A stretch of DNA of 64,000 nucleotides from Terriglobia bacterium (GCA_020073665.1 JAIQEU010000016.1:124001-188000), one strand, 5' to 3'; shown: positions 44,374 through 54,404, numbered from the stretch's first letter. Notes: generated by a model from the sequence alone, not told the origin. Program-made: numbers and translations.

Positions 44374-45993
44374 ATGTGGCGAATCGCGATCTTTTTGTGG
44401 GTCACATTGTTGGTGTCGTTGGCCTGGTGCGATGAAGGCCATCATCACGAGCTGACAGAAGACGAGGTGGGCTCGGTACACTTCGCCACTTCATGCTCGC
44501 CTGCCGTCGAAAAGAGCTTCAACCGTGCGGTGGCTCTGCTGCACTCGTTCCAGTACGAGGACACGCGCCGGGCTTTCGAGGCCATCGCAGCCCAGGATCC
44601 GAAGTGTGCCATGGCGCAGTGGGGCGTGGCCATGTCGCACTACCACGGGTTGTGGGAGAACGGTGATACCGCGGCGGGACGAGTGGCGCTGCACCAGGCG
44701 CAGGAGGTGGCTTCGGCCAATCCGCAAACCACCGCGCGGGAGAAGGGCTATATTGATGCCCTCGCCGAAATCTATCGCGAAGACGGGGACAAGTATTCAC
44801 ACGCCCAGGCCTTCGAGTTGAAGATGGCAGCGCTGCAAGCGGCCAACCCGGGCGACAGCGAGGCGGCGATTTTCCATGCGCTGGCGCTCGATATCGCGGC
44901 CCCCAAGACCGATAAGACGTTTGCCAACCAGCGCAAGTGTGGGGACATCTTGGAACCGATCTTTGCAAAGCAGCCGCACCACCCCGGCGTGGCCCACTAC
45001 ATCATTCACTGTTACGACAACCCGGTGCTGGCGGAAAAGGGACTGGGCGCCGCCCGCATGTATGCCAAGATCGCGCCGGCTTCGGCTCACGCCAATCACA
45101 TGCCCTCGCATATCTTCACCCGCGTAGGCTCGTGGGATGAGTCGATCAGTTCGAACCAGCGATCGGCGGCATTGGCCGCCGAAGCGGAGAAAACGTCCAA
45201 GAACGGGGAAGCGCGCGACCAGCGGCTGCACGCCATGGATTACCTGGAATACGCCTACTTGCAGAGCGGGCGGGTGCGGCAGGCGAAGAGTGTACTGGAC
45301 GAGATGAACTCGCTGTTGCCTGTGGCCGGGCTCACCCTGACGGGTGACTACGCAACCGCGGCTATTCCGGCACGCTATGCACTCGAGTTGGGCAACTGGG
45401 AGGAAGCGGGCGCCTTGCAAGCGAGCAGCCAAGGCACGCCCTGGGCACAGGCGATCACCTGGATGGCAGTGGGTGTGGGCAACGCACGTTCCAAGCATCT
45501 GGAGCGCGCCGCCCAGGCTGAGCAAACACTGGCCTCATTGCGAGAAGCTACCACCAAGCTGACCAATCCCTACTGGGCAAACCAGATCGAAGTGCAGCGC
45601 CGTGAAGTGGCGGCGTGGATCGCGGAAGCGAACGGCAAGAACGCGGACGCGGTGACCCTGATGCGTTCGGCAGCCGAACTGGAAGAGAGCATGGACAAGA
45701 GTCCCGCCACGCCTGGGGCGGTCATTCCGGCGCGAGAAATGCTGGCCCAGTTGCTGGCGGAACAGAATCGCCCGACGGAGGCTCTTGCCGAGTACGAGGC
45801 AGACCTGAAACTTGCGCCCAAGCGGTTCAACGCGGTTTATGGCGCGGCGGTCGCGGCGGAAGCAGCGGGGAATGCCAGCGCGTCAGCCAGGTATTTTCAG
45901 GAGCTGATTGATACCGCGGTCGGGGAAGAACGCCCGGAGTTAGTCAGTGCGCGCAAGAAAGTTGTGGAAAAGAAAGTAGCGAGCAGTAAATAG
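44374..45993 (+). CDS. Secreted TPR-repeat protein
   Basis: A protein of 539 residues with a signal peptide (MWRIAIFLWVTLLVSLAWCD), then a His/Glu cluster (EGHHHELTED). The body is a series of TPR-like helical pairs: FNRAVALLHSFQYEDTRRAF, CAMAQWGVAMSHYHGLWENG, and a segment with HYIIHCYDNP and HANHMPSHIFTRVG. The last two are characteristic of a TPR family frequent in acidobacteria and bacteroidetes. The ATG at 44374 follows AGGAGG. It may be co-transcribed with the BON gene. Function unknown. Confidence 0.78.
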   Translation: MWRIAIFLWVTLLVSLAWCDEGHHHELTEDEVGSVHFATSCSPAVEKSFNRAVALLHSFQYEDTRRAFEAIAAQDPKCAMAQWGVAMSHYHGLWENGDTAAGRVALHQAQEVASANPQTTAREKGYIDALAEIYREDGDKYSHAQAFELKMAALQAANPGDSEAAIFHALALDIAAPKTDKTFANQRKCGDILEPIFAKQPHHPGVAHYIIHCYDNPVLAEKGLGAARMYAKIAPASAHANHMPSHIFTRVGSWDESISSNQRSAALAAEAEKTSKNGEARDQRLHAMDYLEYAYLQSGRVRQAKSVLDEMNSLLPVAGLTLTGDYATAAIPARYALELGNWEEAGALQASSQGTPWAQAITWMAVGVGNARSKHLERAAQAEQTLASLREATTKLTNPYWANQIEVQRREVAAWIAEANGKNADAVTLMRSAAELEESMDKSPATPGAVIPAREMLAQLLAEQNRPTEALAEYEADLKLAPKRFNAVYGAAVAAEAAGNASASARYFQELIDTAVGEERPELVSARKKVVEKKVASSK

Positions 45994-46013
45994 CGTCGAG
46001 GCGCGGACCAGTG

Positions 46014-48449
46014 CTACTCGTAGCGCAGCGCCAAGACGGGATCGGTACGGGTAGCTCTGCGAGCCGGGACGTAGCATGCCAGGAAGGCGGTAGCTGCCAG
46101 CAGCAGCGCGGCGCCGGTGAAGGCAAACGGGTCGGCGGCGCGGGTGTCGAACAGCAGGGTGGCGAGCAGGCGTGTGAGCCCGAACGACGCCGCTACACCG
46201 AGAGTGACTCCCACCAGGGTAAGGCCCATGCCGTGGCCCACGACCAGTTTCAGGATGTGGCGGGGCTGCGCACCCAGCGCCATGCGGATCCCCATCTCCT
46301 GGCGCCGCTGGCTCACCGAATAAGCCATCACGGCGTAAATGCCGACCGCAGCAAGCAGCAGGGCTAGTCCGGCAAAAACCCCCACGAATTGCATGATGAG
46401 CCGAGGCTGAGCGGCGGAATTGGCGACGACCTCGTCCATGCTCAGAATGCCGGAGACCGGCATAGTCGGATCAAGTTCAGCAAACTTCTGCCGGATCGCG
46501 TTCACCAGGGGCGTGGGATCGGATTGCGAGCGCACCACCAGTGTCGCCGACGGCCAGGGCGCCTGGGCCATGGGGAGAAACATTTGCTCGGTACTAGGAG
46601 TGCCGAGCGAGTTGAACCTGGCGTCGGCAACCACTCCGACCACTTCGCGTGGAATTTTGTTGCGCGAATTCATCAGATGTTTCCCAATGGGATCCTGGTT
46701 GGGCCAGTAGCGGTCTGCCAAACTCTGGTTCACGATGGCGATGTTGGTATTCCCCGCTACGTCCTGGTCGGTGAAGAAGCGGCCACGGATCAGCGGCGTA
46801 TGCATCGCCCGAAAATAATCGGGGGTGACTCGATCCTCGGCGATCACCGGATCCTTGCCGATTCCCTGGCAAGCGATACCCTCGGGACAGAAGAAGACGA
46901 ATATGGTTGTGTTAGCCAAAGGCACGCTGCTGGCGAAACCGGCGGACTGGACCGCAGGAACGTTTTTCACCCGTATCAACAGTTGCTGGTAGAACTGGGC
47001 CTGCTGCTCCGGCGTCGAGTAATGGCTGGCAGGCAATGTGATGGGAAAAGTCATCACACGATGCGACTCGAATCCTGGATTCACTTCCATCAGGCGCGCG
47101 AAACTTTTGATCAGCAGTCCAGCTCCGGTCATCAAGACCAGGGCCACGGCGACTTCCGCCACCACCAGCAGCGAACGGAACCGGTTGCGGGCAGAGCCGT
47201 CAGAAGAGCCGCGTCCACCTTCTTTCAGAGTGTCGTGCAAGTCGCGTCCAGAAATTTGCCAGGCCGGAACGAGTCCGAAGCCAAGACCTGTTAGCGTGCA
47301 TAGCGCGAGGGTGAACAAGAGCGCAGTGCCGTCCACAGTGGTTTGTTCAAGGCGGGGCACCGCCCCCGGCGTGATGAGACGCAGCAGAGGTACCAGCGCA
47401 GCGGCCAGCAATACTCCCAAGACGCCTCCCAGCAACGACAGCACCACGCTTTCACTGAGCAACTGGCGAATAAGACGTGCGCGCGAGGCGCCTAAGGCCT
47501 TGCGAATGGCGATTTCCTTCTGTCGAACGGTAGCGCGTACCAGCAGCAAGCTGGCCACATTGGCGCAGGCAATCAGCAAAACGAAGCCCACCGCAGCCAG
47601 CAGCACCAGCAGCGAGGGGCGGAGGGTTCCAACCAGGTTTTGCTCCAAGGAGGCTACTGACAGGCCGTACTTGAAGTCGGCGTTACTGCCAAACTGCTGG
47701 CGGTAGTTGGCATTGAGGGTGTCGAGTTCAGCTTGGGCGCTGGCCACGGTTTCTGCCGGCCGCAGTCGTCCTAGAAAGAACAGGTAGCCAGCTCCGCTGT
47801 GGACCTGCGCCTGGTTCAGGAAATCGATTTCGAAAATTCGTGGAAGCCAGATTTGCGGCTCCGGGAACTGCAGCGGGAAATGGAACCTGGGTGGCAGGAT
47901 GCCCACCACAGTCACACTCTTGCCATCCAGTAGCAGAGGCTTTCCGATCAGGCTGGGGTCGCCGCCGAAATGGCTTTGCCAGAAGCCGTCGGTAACCACG
48001 GCGACGTCGCGCCCGCCGGGCTGGTCTTCTTCGGGAAGGAATCCGCGGCCAAGTGCGGGGGCGATTCCCAAAGTACGAAACAGGTCGAGCGAAGCGTGGG
48101 CGGCGGGGACGGGCTCGGGCTCGCGCCCGGTGACCAGGCCCACCGTCAGCGGATAGTACGCTGCGGAAGCTTCGAGCGTCCGGCTCTGGTCGCGGATGGC
48201 GTCGAACTTGGTAAACGAAACCTGGATCCCGGTGAAGGCGCGGTTCACGGTGTCCGCCTGGGACACGCTGATTAAGCGGGCCGAATCCGGGAAGGGAAGC
48301 GGGCGGAGCAGGACGGCATTCACCACGCTGAAGATGGCGGTGTTGGCCCCAATGCCGAGCGCCAGGGTGAGCACCGCGACTACTGTGAAGCCCGGGGTCT
48401 TCCAGAGCACGCGGCAGCCGTAGCGGATGTCTTGCCAGGTCTCTTCCAT
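46014..48449 (-). CDS. MacB-like ABC permease, ADOP type
   Basis: A protein of 811 residues. The start METTWQD-like segment ([20 protein letters not shown]) and [20 protein letters not shown] are the hallmark of acidobacterial duplicated orphan permeases. Two MacB-type halves each carry a periplasmic MacB_PCD domain and FtsX membrane helices: [20 protein letters not shown] for the first set and [20 protein letters not shown] for the second. The short coupling motif [20 protein letters not shown] precedes helix 3, and its equivalent [20 protein letters not shown] is in the second half. There is no ATPase gene next to it, which explains the name orphan. Substrate unknown; related to macrolide/peptide export or lipoprotein handling. 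Confidence 0.9.
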   Translation of the reverse strand: MEETWQDIRYGCRVLWKTPGFTVVAVLTLALGIGANTAIFSVVNAVLLRPLPFPDSARLISVSQADTVNRAFTGIQVSFTKFDAIRDQSRTLEASAAYYPLTVGLVTGREPEPVPAAHASLDLFRTLGIAPALGRGFLPEEDQPGGRDVAVVTDGFWQSHFGGDPSLIGKPLLLDGKSVTVVGILPPRFHFPLQFPEPQIWLPRIFEIDFLNQAQVHSGAGYLFFLGRLRPAETVASAQAELDTLNANYRQQFGSNADFKYGLSVASLEQNLVGTLRPSLLVLLAAVGFVLLIACANVASLLLVRATVRQKEIAIRKALGASRARLIRQLLSESVVLSLLGGVLGVLLAAALVPLLRLITPGAVPRLEQTTVDGTALLFTLALCTLTGLGFGLVPAWQISGRDLHDTLKEGGRGSSDGSARNRFRSLLVVAEVAVALVLMTGAGLLIKSFARLMEVNPGFESHRVMTFPITLPASHYSTPEQQAQFYQQLLIRVKNVPAVQSAGFASSVPLANTTIFVFFCPEGIACQGIGKDPVIAEDRVTPDYFRAMHTPLIRGRFFTDQDVAGNTNIAIVNQSLADRYWPNQDPIGKHLMNSRNKIPREVVGVVADARFNSLGTPSTEQMFLPMAQAPWPSATLVVRSQSDPTPLVNAIRQKFAELDPTMPVSGILSMDEVVANSAAQPRLIMQFVGVFAGLALLLAAVGIYAVMAYSVSQRRQEMGIRMALGAQPRHILKLVVGHGMGLTLVGVTLGVAASFGLTRLLATLLFDTRAADPFAFTGAALLLAATAFLACYVPARRATRTDPVLALRYE

Positions 48450-48738
48450 AGGGTTTGGGTTCAGAGCATTAGACGACTTTCTGGCACAAGGTGAGCGAGT
48501 TAGGGCGAATCGTCATCAAGAATGTTGTCGCCGTGACCGAGCATGAGCAAGAAAATCCTACAACCCTGCATGGAAATAACATCTATTTGACATTCCTCTG
48601 ACACGCCCTACCGCGGTTCAACGCTAGATAGGGCTCATCGGCCGCTTAACCGTGATGGCTAACCAGGCCCATCGGATCTCAACTCACTCGACGCAAACCA
48701 GGCTTTTCGTTCGCAACCGTAAAGGATAAGGAGTCTAC

Positions 48739-50205
48739 ATGAAACGCATTCGCACTCGGTCCCTAGCTGTTTTGTTGGGTCTAGCTTTCTTGACCACTGC
48801 CAAAGCACAAAACATCACTCAGCTGTTCGGCTTTCCTTGCCCGAATCAGCAATTCGGTACCTGTCCGCAGGGCTACCGGCCGGATGTGCTGATTCAGGCC
48901 TCAGACGGAAATTTTTATGGTACCGCCCAGCTCACTACCCAGGGTACCTCCAACCCGCAGGGTGGCACGGTGTTCAAAATCACACCCGCGGGTCAATTCA
49001 CGCTGCTATTTACGTTCACCCACAATCTCAGTGGGAATTATGTGAACGGCGATCAGCCTGCGACCGCCCTGGTGGAGGGCAACGACGGGTTTCTTTACGG
49101 CAGCACGTTTACCGGCGGCACCAACAATGCCGGCGTGCTATTCAGAATCGGCAAGAACGGCAAGGGGTTCAAGGTGGTCCATAACTTCTGCTCCTCTGAC
49201 AACTGCGCCGACGGCAATTTGCCGATTGCCCTCCTCCTGGGACAAGACGGCAACTTCTACGGGGCCACGGAGTTTGGCGGGTCCAACGACGCGAACTGCC
49301 AGATTCACGGCGGTTGCGGGACGATTTTCCGCTTCACTCCACCCAGTACCCTCACCACGCTGTTTGTGTTTGACGGCAGCCAGAATGTGGGTGCGAGCCC
49401 AATCGGCTTGACACAGGGCGCAGACGGGAATTTCTATGGGGTGGGTGGAGGACAAATTTTCCGCTTTACCTCCGCCGGACAGTTCACCGTGCTGCAGGAC
49501 TTCCCTAAAGTGAACGGGATCCTTCCCACCAATGCCACCAGTGGACTCTTCCAGGCGTCCAACGGAATCCTCTACGGCGCGCTTACTACGTACGCTATCG
49601 ATCAGCTTCAGTTCTACGAGATCAACCCGTCGGGCAGCGGGTTCCTGGAGTTTCCATCGTTCGGCGACCGCTCCGGTCTGGGGCCTTCGGTACCGCGGTT
49701 GATTCAAGCCTCGGATGGAAATCTGTGGGACGCTGTCGACGTCATAGGAAATGGCGGCGGCAGCGTTATTGCTATGTCGCCGGCGAGCGGCGCGGTGCTC
49801 AGGAGCTTCGCTTTTACAGGTGCGACTGGGGAGACTCCTGAGGCCTCAGTGGTCCAAGCCGCCGACGGCAAGCTTTTCGGCACTACCATTCTGGGCGGGA
49901 AGGTGGCGAAAGGCAAAGTTGCCAGCGGTACGGTCTGGACCCTGGACGCCGGCCTGGCAGCCCCGCCAGCGGCGATCGCAAACTTCGCTCCATCCAGCGG
50001 AGGCGCAGGTTCAACCGTGACCATTCGCGGCAACCACTTTATTGGAACGACGGCGGTAACCTTCAACGGCGTCAGCGCCGCATTTAAGGTGCTGACTGTG
50101 AACTTCATCACGGCTACCGTGCCGGCAGGCGCAAGCAGCGGGCCGATTGCGGTGACCAACCCCGGAGGTACGACGGACAGCAGTGGCCAATTCACTGCGC
50201 AGTAG
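48739..50205 (+). CDS. Secreted TIGR03803-type propeller protein with IPT/TIG domain
   Basis: A protein of 488 residues with a signal peptide (MKRIRTRSLAVLLGLAFLTT). Repeats of about 50 residues carry LIQASDGNFYG, GTVFKITPAGQFTLLFTF, FLYGSTFTGGTNNAGVLFRI, and similar units, the TIGR03803 pattern. From about residue 405, IANFAPSSGGAGSTVTIRGN begins an IPT/TIG immunoglobulin-like domain that ends the protein. AAGGAG precedes the ATG. It is exported, possibly with a carbohydrate or adhesion role. It is the last host gene before the integrated element. Confidence 0.85.
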   Translation: MKRIRTRSLAVLLGLAFLTTAKAQNITQLFGFPCPNQQFGTCPQGYRPDVLIQASDGNFYGTAQLTTQGTSNPQGGTVFKITPAGQFTLLFTFTHNLSGNYVNGDQPATALVEGNDGFLYGSTFTGGTNNAGVLFRIGKNGKGFKVVHNFCSSDNCADGNLPIALLLGQDGNFYGATEFGGSNDANCQIHGGCGTIFRFTPPSTLTTLFVFDGSQNVGASPIGLTQGADGNFYGVGGGQIFRFTSAGQFTVLQDFPKVNGILPTNATSGLFQASNGILYGALTTYAIDQLQFYEINPSGSGFLEFPSFGDRSGLGPSVPRLIQASDGNLWDAVDVIGNGGGSVIAMSPASGAVLRSFAFTGATGETPEASVVQAADGKLFGTTILGGKVAKGKVASGTVWTLDAGLAAPPAAIANFAPSSGGAGSTVTIRGNHFIGTTAVTFNGVSAAFKVLTVNFITATVPAGASSGPIAVTNPGGTTDSSGQFTAQ

Positions 50206-50315
50206 AGGCAGTTCAGGGATTGAAGGAGACGCTCGACCGTGCGGGTGCGGACGCGAGAGCGTCCCTTCGATCTGGAAATGGGATTTTAGGGAGTTTCTCT
50301 GCAGCTCAAGTTAAG

Positions 50316-50335
50316 TGGCGGAGAGGGAGGGATTC
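50316..50335. other. Attachment site, distal copy
   Basis: A 20-bp perfect copy of the tRNA-Ser 3' end. The bases on either side do not match, so 20 bp is the exact shared core. Confidence 0.85.
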
Positions 50336-50648
50336 TCTTTCGGCCACTTCTAGCAAGTCCTGATGATTCCTACTGTTAGCGAAAATAGCCTGTGTTCATG
50401 CGGGTTGCAAGCACTTTCCTAACTTCCGTTCCTGTTTCTACAGTTTCTCTAGTTTCCTCTGGTTCCCTCTAAAACGGTATCACTGGTATCAGTGTCCGAG
50501 CACTATTGTGATTCGACATTTCCGAGCAATAGCGCCACGCGGGAAGCCCTGCAAAGTTCCTTGAGAGGACAGAAATCACGGGTGTATCAAGTGGTTTTCG
50601 GGGACGGACCGCAATCCAGAGGCGGGAGGGAGTAAAATAACCCGCGCA
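50336..50648. other. Element left end without gene
   Basis: A 313-bp stretch inside the element. It holds two GGTATCA words (50476 and 50485) that match words near the other end. No reading frame is convincing. Confidence 0.5.
50476..50495. promoter_or_regulatory. Possible integrase arm-type sites (left)
   Basis: GGTATCA at 50476-50482 and 50485-50491. The 13-mer CTGGTATCAGTGT (50483-50495) is repeated exactly at 57375-57387 near the other end. Confidence 0.45.
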
Positions 50649-51296
50649 ATGAACTATACACCCCCTCAGCACCGCAAGCCTGCGTTTCATTGTCCGCATC
50701 CATCTTGTAATGTGTATGCCAAGCAAACATGGGGTCCGGGATGTTGGGTACCTACCACTTCCCATGAGATCCTGAACCGTCTTAGTGTAGCTCGCTGCGA
50801 CCACTGTCAACATCTGTCTTTCTGGGTAGATGAGAAATTGTTGTTCCCCGTGAGTAGGACCACACCTCCACCGCATCCTGACATTCCAGAGTCCCTTAAG
50901 GCCGACTTTGAAGAGGCTCGTGCGGTGTTCCAAGATTCGCCCCGGAGCAGCGCAGCGCTTTTGAGGCTAGCGATTCAGAAGTTGTGCATAGCACTGGGAT
51001 CGCCCGGAAAGAATCTCAATGAAGACATCGGGGGACTCGTAGAGCAGGGTTTGCCCTTTCAGGTTCAGCGGTCACTCGACATCGTTAGAGTGGTTGGAAA
51101 CAATCAAGTTCACCCCGGCGTCTTGGACGTTCGGGACGATCCATCAATAGCGATGACGCTGTTTGAACTGGTCAATATTATTGTTGAAGATCGAATTGCT
51201 CGGCCCAAGCAAGTCGAAGCATTGTATGCAAAGCTCCCCGAAGGTGCCCGCAAGCAGATTGAAGAGCGCGATGCCAAGTCTAAGACTCAGCCCTAG
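50649..51296 (+). CDS. DUF4145-domain protein with zinc finger
   Basis: A protein of 215 residues. An N-terminal knuckle (FHCPHPSCNVYAKQTW, then ARCDHCQHLSFWV) supplies four cysteines for a zinc finger. The DUF4145 domain follows: IPESLKADFEEARAVFQDSP, SAALLRLAIQKLCIALG, VGNNQVHPGVLDV. DUF4145 occurs alone and fused to restriction-endonuclease-like and other defence proteins, so a defence or nucleic-acid role is possible but unproven. It is the first gene of the element's left side and reads rightward alone. Confidence 0.75.
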   Translation: MNYTPPQHRKPAFHCPHPSCNVYAKQTWGPGCWVPTTSHEILNRLSVARCDHCQHLSFWVDEKLLFPVSRTTPPPHPDIPESLKADFEEARAVFQDSPRSSAALLRLAIQKLCIALGSPGKNLNEDIGGLVEQGLPFQVQRSLDIVRVVGNNQVHPGVLDVRDDPSIAMTLFELVNIIVEDRIARPKQVEALYAKLPEGARKQIEERDAKSKTQP

Positions 51297-51406
51297 GTAC
51301 TGAAACGAGATTCCTGCGCCTGCGAGCAGTCTTCAACTACCTGCCATTCACCTATCGTTCGCACTGCCTTGCGTGTGACGGTGACACAGAGGACCTGCTG
51401 AACAGA

Positions 51407-51796
51407 TCACAGCGATAGGCGAATCCGCAAGAGGGAATCCATCGTCGCCAAGCCTAGCTCTTCCAGCTCCAAAGCACAGAGCGCAGCGGCTACCTTGTCG
51501 GTGCCTTCGCCGCTGTCATCCGGCCTCTTCACTTTTCCCTGTTCCACGGCATGGTTAATTGCTGTGGTCATCTGCTCATCACTAAGACCACACTCCATGA
51601 GATAGTTGACGAGCCCAAAAAACGTCAAGCTATTTCCCAAACGTTGCCTTTCCTCTGTAGTGGCAGGATAGTTCCAGATGCGGTTTACCAAATCCAACAC
51701 CTCAGCCGTGTACTTGTCCCGTTCAATTCCCTCCTGCATGGCCTCTTTTTGCAGCCTCATGCGCTCTGCGAGATATTCCAGCTTAGTTGTGTCCAT
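51407..51796 (-). CDS. Hypothetical protein of integrative element
   Basis: A protein of 129 residues from the ATG at 51796, which has GGGGAGG upstream. It is predicted all-helical (LEYLAERMRLQKEAMQEGIE; TEERQRLGNSLTFFGLVNYL) and acidic near the C-terminus. No family is recognised. Its start overlaps the 3' end of the serine recombinase gene by 14 nt, so the two are probably one transcript. Confidence 0.55.
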   Translation of the reverse strand: MDTTKLEYLAERMRLQKEAMQEGIERDKYTAEVLDLVNRIWNYPATTEERQRLGNSLTFFGLVNYLMECGLSDEQMTTAINHAVEQGKVKRPDDSGEGTDKVAAALCALELEELGLATMDSLLRIRLSL

Positions 51797-52715
51797 TACT
51801 GCCTCCCCTTTTTCGAAGGATGTTCCGAATCGTTTGCGTCTTGAACTCGCAGCCGTACCGCGTACGCGTCCCTTCCGCGTTGAGTGTCTTGGCAATCGCG
51901 TAGCTGCTCACGCCGTCGGCACTCATCTGCCGAATCCGAGTGACTACCGCCCGCTCTGCGTCGAACTCGTGTGACGGGTGTTCACCATAGGGCCAGCGTC
52001 CATCTACGCGACGTTGACCTCTCCACTGCCTTTTACCAGCCGCTAGGCGGGACACAGTAGCGTCCCTGTCCATCTCGGCTAGCATCCCGTTGACTCCACC
52101 CATCACACTCCCGCCTAAGTCTGTGCCAGTCGCATCCATCACGGTGACGCCATTGTCCCTGCACATCCCGATGAACGACCAGAACGCAGGCTGTGTCCTT
52201 CCGATGCGCTTGGCGTCGTAGCAGAGCACAGTCTTCACGCCATCCGCTAGCAGGGCCGCGATGAGCAGCTTCCCCTGTGGCCGTGCGTGCATCGGCAGTT
52301 TCCCCGTCACTCCATCGTCCGCGTACTCGGCGACGATCTCAAGTGACGAACGTGCGGCAAACGACTTGCAGGAATCCCGCTGGACTGGTAGACCAGCTTT
52401 GTCCCGCCCGTCATCACCGCTGGTTCTCAGGTACAAGTAAGCCTTCATTGTTTCCCCTTTCCAGTTCTGTGATGTACTCCCGCGCCAGTCTGTCTCGCTC
52501 ATCCTTCGCGGTTGTCTTGGTTGCCAGTTGCACCCGTACGCCTGCAACGGCTGCACGGGTGCTGGCTCAGGCAGTCCCAAGTCGGCATGAGTGAAACTCA
52601 CTTCTGTCCAGTGTCCTTCGCCAGTGCGGGTGTACTTGTACCGTCCACTCACCATGCGCCGTTGCAGAGTTTTCGGTGAGATGCCGATGAGGGCACATGC
52701 TTCGCGTTTATTCAT
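51783..52715 (-). CDS. Serine recombinase (resolvase family)
   Basis: A protein of 310 residues if started at 52715. The N-terminus (MNKREACALIGISPKTLQRR) looks like a small helix-turn-helix, followed by a linker. The catalytic domain starts at about residue 90, KAYLYLRTSGDDGRDKAGLP, with the presumed nucleophile Ser in RTSGDD, and continues with CYDAKRIGRTQPAFWSFIGM and GMLAEMDRDATVSRLAAGKR. A C-terminal Recombinase-like region (QMSADGVSSYAIAKTLNAEG) is the DNA-binding part. Alternatively, translation starts at the Met at about 52448. Its role in an element that also has a tyrosine integrase is unclear. Confidence 0.8.
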   Translation of the reverse strand: MNKREACALIGISPKTLQRRMVSGRYKYTRTGEGHWTEVSFTHADLGLPEPAPVQPLQAYGCNWQPRQPRRMSETDWRGSTSQNWKGETMKAYLYLRTSGDDGRDKAGLPVQRDSCKSFAARSSLEIVAEYADDGVTGKLPMHARPQGKLLIAALLADGVKTVLCYDAKRIGRTQPAFWSFIGMCRDNGVTVMDATGTDLGGSVMGGVNGMLAEMDRDATVSRLAAGKRQWRGQRRVDGRWPYGEHPSHEFDAERAVVTRIRQMSADGVSSYAIAKTLNAEGTRTRYGCEFKTQTIRNILRKRGGSNGHN

Positions 52716-53161
52716 TCTGTGTGCTCCGTAAAATTAAGATCAACGGACAGGGCCAGCCCAAGGAGACTAAGAGGGCCAGCCCTGCCGTGTTTCCGAAGTG
52801 GGAGGCTCAAGCCCATCGGAAAAATCTCGCTGACTCTGTGCGAGCATGGATAGTGCAGCGCAGAGCCAGCGTCCTGCCAAGGAGAAGAGGCAGGGAACTT
52901 GTTTACGCTCCGCGTGTTCCTGTCTCACCAGCCCTCGCCCCGCTGACGCCTGACTTCATGAGGCCGATACCGACGCCTGTGCGGTCGGACACTCCAACCG
53001 AGGTCACTTGGTGGAAGCGTCTGCTATTCCAAGAACGAAAGCGGCACGGACAGGTAGAGGGCATTCTCACGCGGCACGTTGAGAGCCTTCAACAAAGCAA
53101 CGACGATCTGCGAATGCTGATCGTAAAGATGACAGCCGACCGTCTGACGGAGAAGAAATGA
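52697..53161 (+). CDS. Hypothetical protein of integrative element
   Basis: A protein of 154 residues. Basic, Arg/Pro-rich N-terminal half and a helical C-terminal half (HGQVEGILTRHVESLQQSND). The 5' end overlaps the divergent recombinase gene by 19 nt if this start is used; a later start is possible. It overlaps the next gene by 4 nt (ATGA), so they are translationally coupled. No family is recognised. Confidence 0.5.
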   Translation: MLRVYSFCVLRKIKINGQGQPKETKRASPAVFPKWEAQAHRKNLADSVRAWIVQRRASVLPRRRGRELVYAPRVPVSPALAPLTPDFMRPIPTPVRSDTPTEVTWWKRLLFQERKRHGQVEGILTRHVESLQQSNDDLRMLIVKMTADRLTEKK

Positions 53162-53676
53162 TGGCACAAGAATTAGACCCCAAGCTGTACAACGGCGTCC
53201 TTGACGCATTCCACGCCCACGGCATCAAACCTCTAGACGCAACCATCGGGACCGTGGTCGAGACACTGGCAACGAAGTACGGCGTCACCGCCTCGATCAG
53301 TGACCTAGGCCATCTGGAACTGACGCAGAACGGCTCACCCGCCGTGCTGAGCACTGTCTTGGAGGCTTACCGCAAGAAGCACGGTGAGCAGTTCGTCGCA
53401 GACCCACGCAGAGATGACGTGGTATCGCGTCAGGACTTGGAGCGCGGCACTCCACAGGAGATCGTGCAGGCGAAGGCGAAGTTCATCGGTATGCACTCCG
53501 TGGAGGCTTTCGAGAACCTGCCCAAGACACGGGATGAGGCACAGCGCAAGGCTGCTGTCCCAAGCATGGACATGACCAAGGACGAGTATCTGAGCCTGAG
53601 TCTCAAAGACCGCAGCCGTCTGGTCGGCAAGATTGGCCCTGAAGCAATCGGAAAGATCATGCAGCGCAGAGGCTAG
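53158..53676 (+). CDS. Hypothetical, phage-like protein of integrative element
   Basis: A protein of 172 residues. The acidic N-terminal half has VLDAFHAHGIKPLDATIGTV; the C-terminal half has EYLSLSLKDRSRLVGKIGPE and AIGKIMQRRG. The pattern DEYLSLSLKDR is reminiscent of phage structural or scaffold-like small proteins, but the resemblance is weak. Coupled by a 4-nt overlap to the gene before it. Confidence 0.5.
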   Translation: MMAQELDPKLYNGVLDAFHAHGIKPLDATIGTVVETLATKYGVTASISDLGHLELTQNGSPAVLSTVLEAYRKKHGEQFVADPRRDDVVSRQDLERGTPQEIVQAKAKFIGMHSVEAFENLPKTRDEAQRKAAVPSMDMTKDEYLSLSLKDRSRLVGKIGPEAIGKIMQRRG

Positions 53677-54014
53677 GCTGCTTTCTCGACCGAGAAGTGC
53701 TCATGGTACTGCTCGCTAGTGATCCGGGGAACATCCACGGTCACCCCGGCCAACAGCACTTCTCCCCTTCTGCATTCCAGATCGCCCTCCAGCCGGACGC
53801 GGAACAGCCTCGGTGCTACCTCGATGATGGTGCCGACGCTGCTGTGCTGCAAGTAGTCGTCGAACCACGAGACCTTAACCCGGTCCCCTTCAGATATTTC
53901 GCTATCCAACTTGAGCCTGCTATTGAATGTGGAGTCAGCTACGTTTGCTCCACATTGTTCGCAGTGCCCAAAAGCATCGTCTGTCAGGTGTACGCAAGTA
54001 TCATCCACTGGCAT
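53673..54014 (-). CDS. Hypothetical zinc-knuckle protein of integrative element
   Basis: A protein of 113 residues. The N-terminus holds Cys and His ligands (CVHLTDDAFGHCEQCGAN), a probable single zinc site. The C-terminal half is a small SH3-like beta barrel, with DRVKVSWFDDYLQHSSVGTI and FRVRLEGDLECRRGEVLL. The start is ambiguous: ATG at 54014 lies very close to GGGAGG, and a GTG at 54008 has better spacing. Its 3' end overlaps the convergent gene by 4 nt. Function unknown. Confidence 0.55.
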   Translation of the reverse strand: MPVDDTCVHLTDDAFGHCEQCGANVADSTFNSRLKLDSEISEGDRVKVSWFDDYLQHSSVGTIIEVAPRLFRVRLEGDLECRRGEVLLAGVTVDVPRITSEQYHEHFSVEKAA

Positions 54015-54074
54015 TCCTCCCTTTGATTGTAACAAACCGAGTTTTATCGAAATTCAACGAATCAGGAGATTCAA

Positions 54075-54395
54075 ATGAGCACACAGCAACCGAATGACCT
54101 ACAGAGCCAGAGCAACGCACCTGTAGTCGAAGCAAAGAACACCAACAACATGACCGTACCAGCACCAGCCGACGTGCAGAACTTCCAAGCACACAAGGTA
54201 GACAGGCAAGACGAGTCCGCAGACTTCTCGACTGAGCAGTTCAAGAACGCACCCGGCCCACGTGGCGTCAGTCGGGTGCTTCTCTTGCTCAATGTGTCTC
54301 CCCTTGGGTGCGAGTCTCTCACGCTCGAATTGTCGTGCGCACACTATACGCACCACTCTCACCGATGCGTACACCGTACGCACACCGAAATTTAG
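54075..54395 (+). CDS. Hypothetical protein of integrative element
   Basis: A protein of 106 residues. CAGGAGA precedes the ATG. The first 60 residues are hydrophilic and Asn/Gln/Glu-rich (MSTQQPNDLQSQSNAPVVEA). The remainder (VLLLLNVSPLGCESLTLELS with several His) is of very different composition, which suggests a frameshift or run-on past the original end. No family is recognised. Confidence 0.45.
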   Translation: MSTQQPNDLQSQSNAPVVEAKNTNNMTVPAPADVQNFQAHKVDRQDESADFSTEQFKNAPGPRGVSRVLLLLNVSPLGCESLTLELSCAHYTHHSHRCVHRTHTEI

Positions 54396-54404
54396 AAAGA
54401 CACC

